NCBI GenBank assembly: GCA_964017235.1
Contig: OZ024929.1
Span: 159,449,609-159,513,608, forward strand
Direction of reading: 5' to 3'
Origin: Sabellastarte sp. h YS-2021
Taxonomy: Eukaryota > Annelida > Polychaeta > Sabellida > Sabellidae
Length of the DNA stretch: 64,000 nucleotides
Both the position numbers and the translations under genes were made by a program. The notes under the pieces were generated by a model. The model saw only the letters and a program-made list of their open reading frames with translations, had not been told where the DNA came from and ran no database searches. Below are positions 63,113-64,000 of the stretch, piece after piece (within the stretch, counting starts at the first letter, position 1; the number at the start of each line of letters is the position of its first letter).

Positions 63113-64000
63113 GTATAACACACAAAAATAAGTTCTTAAAAGACTAAGATAGCCATAACATTATTAATATTCAAAATTTAAATAGACAGGCATTTCCTTT
63201 TAAAAATTCAAAGATTTCAGCTCTATAACCCACATAGTTTGACAGTTACTGGGCTTTAAAGTGGCATAATGTCCATAAATTGGGTTTCTGTGGGCATTTT
63301 ACAATTGTTAAAGAGACCTTAGCAATTAAACTACAGATCTGAAACTTTTTGGGGGACATACATAACAAACAAAAATTATATATAATACAGTTTAAGACTT
63401 GTCACACTAAGCATTTCCAAATAACAGGGCAAAATACGGAAAAAATGTCCAAAAAGGCACTTGGGCGAGTGTCTATGGCCCTCATACACAGGTTAAATGT
63501 CTACTAAAAACCTTGATTTTCGCCATATGTAAAAAGGACATAATTTTGCATTCCCAGATGGGATTTCAGCTCCATCAATCACATAGTTTAACAGTCACAG
63601 GGCTTAAAGGTGGCAAAAAGTCCAAATATTGGGTCTCTGTGGGCCTTTTAGAGATCTCGATGTGGCTTTCAAATTAAAGCTTCAGACTTAAAATTTGTTA
63701 CATACTAAGATTACACATAGAATATGTATCTAATAAAGTTTGAAACTTCTCAGACTTACCATTTCCAAGTTACAGAGCAAAATATGTGAAAAATGTCTTA
63801 AAAGGGTCACTCAGGTGGGTGTTTAAGGTCCTCATACACAGGTTAAATGTCTACTTGAAGCTTTGATTTTTGGCACATGTAAAAAGAACATAATAATGTA
63901 TTCCCAGATGAGATTTCAGCTCTATCAGTCACATAGTTTAACAGTCAAAGGCCTTAAAATTGGCAAAAAGTCCAAATACTGGGTCTTTATGGGGCCTTCT
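63113..64000. repeat. Tandem array, about 350-bp units, running off the window
   Basis: CACATAGTTTAACAGTCACA and TCCAAATATTGGGTCTCTGT recur at about 63225, 63575 and 63925. The array continues past the right edge. Confidence 0.75.

Overview
This is an intron-rich, AT-rich animal nuclear window. It carries parts of two host protein genes embedded in dense mobile-element sequence. The likely source is a mollusc, possibly a bivalve. I base that on repeats that look like the pearl/CvA type of bivalve element (tandem cores of about 150-167 bp, ACGG/ACAG microsatellite and a 3' hairpin), on tRNA-derived SINEs and DIRS-type retroelements, and on the laccase-type oxidase. The species is not identifiable by eye.

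Host gene 1 (+ strand, 566-24009) is a laccase-like multicopper oxidase. Seven exons join in frame to 677 residues; only the 5' end is missing, to the left of the window. All four copper-ligand motifs are present, and the last exon encodes a C-terminal membrane helix with a short cytoplasmic tail. Its introns are full of insertions. Intron 2 (1270-4961) holds a 2-kb non-autonomous hAT element with a perfect 8-bp target duplication, and a LINE fragment. Intron 3 (5163-14668) holds a palindromic minisatellite, a tandem-repeat element, a foldback-like element of 1870 bp, a 0.8-kb MITE, and a 3.4-kb PIF/Harbinger-type element with an intact 401-residue MADF-like ORF. Intron 4 (15411-21948) is almost entirely a decayed DIRS retroelement with inverted terminal repeats and an internal complementary region. 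That element ends about 8 bp before the next exon.

Host gene 2 (- strand, 44493-51237 and continuing to the right) is the iron-sulfur subunit of succinate dehydrogenase (SDHB). Six exons are visible and contain every cluster-binding cysteine. The mitochondrial leader and N-terminal exon(s) were not found and probably lie beyond the window or in unrecognised sequence. The first visible intron, from 51238 rightward, holds a giant tandem array (about 51.5-56.7 kb).

The two genes converge. The 20 kb between them (24-44.5 kb) has no recognisable host exon. It contains diverged minisatellites, a poly-G/poly-C MITE, a 5S-rRNA-like sequence, three tRNA-derived SINEs with clear target duplications, LINE pieces, two DIRS-like gag fragments with one RT fragment, and several tandem-repeat elements that end in a GC hairpin followed by TAA/TTAA.

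The right end (57-64 kb) contains an inverted second copy of the 41.9-42.9 kb repeat. Three different elements have inserted into that copy, so the uninterrupted copy shows their empty sites directly. After it come more tandem units, one with a LINE fragment inside. I found no coherent new gene system. The notable material is the structure and nesting of the mobile elements and their closeness to host splice sites.
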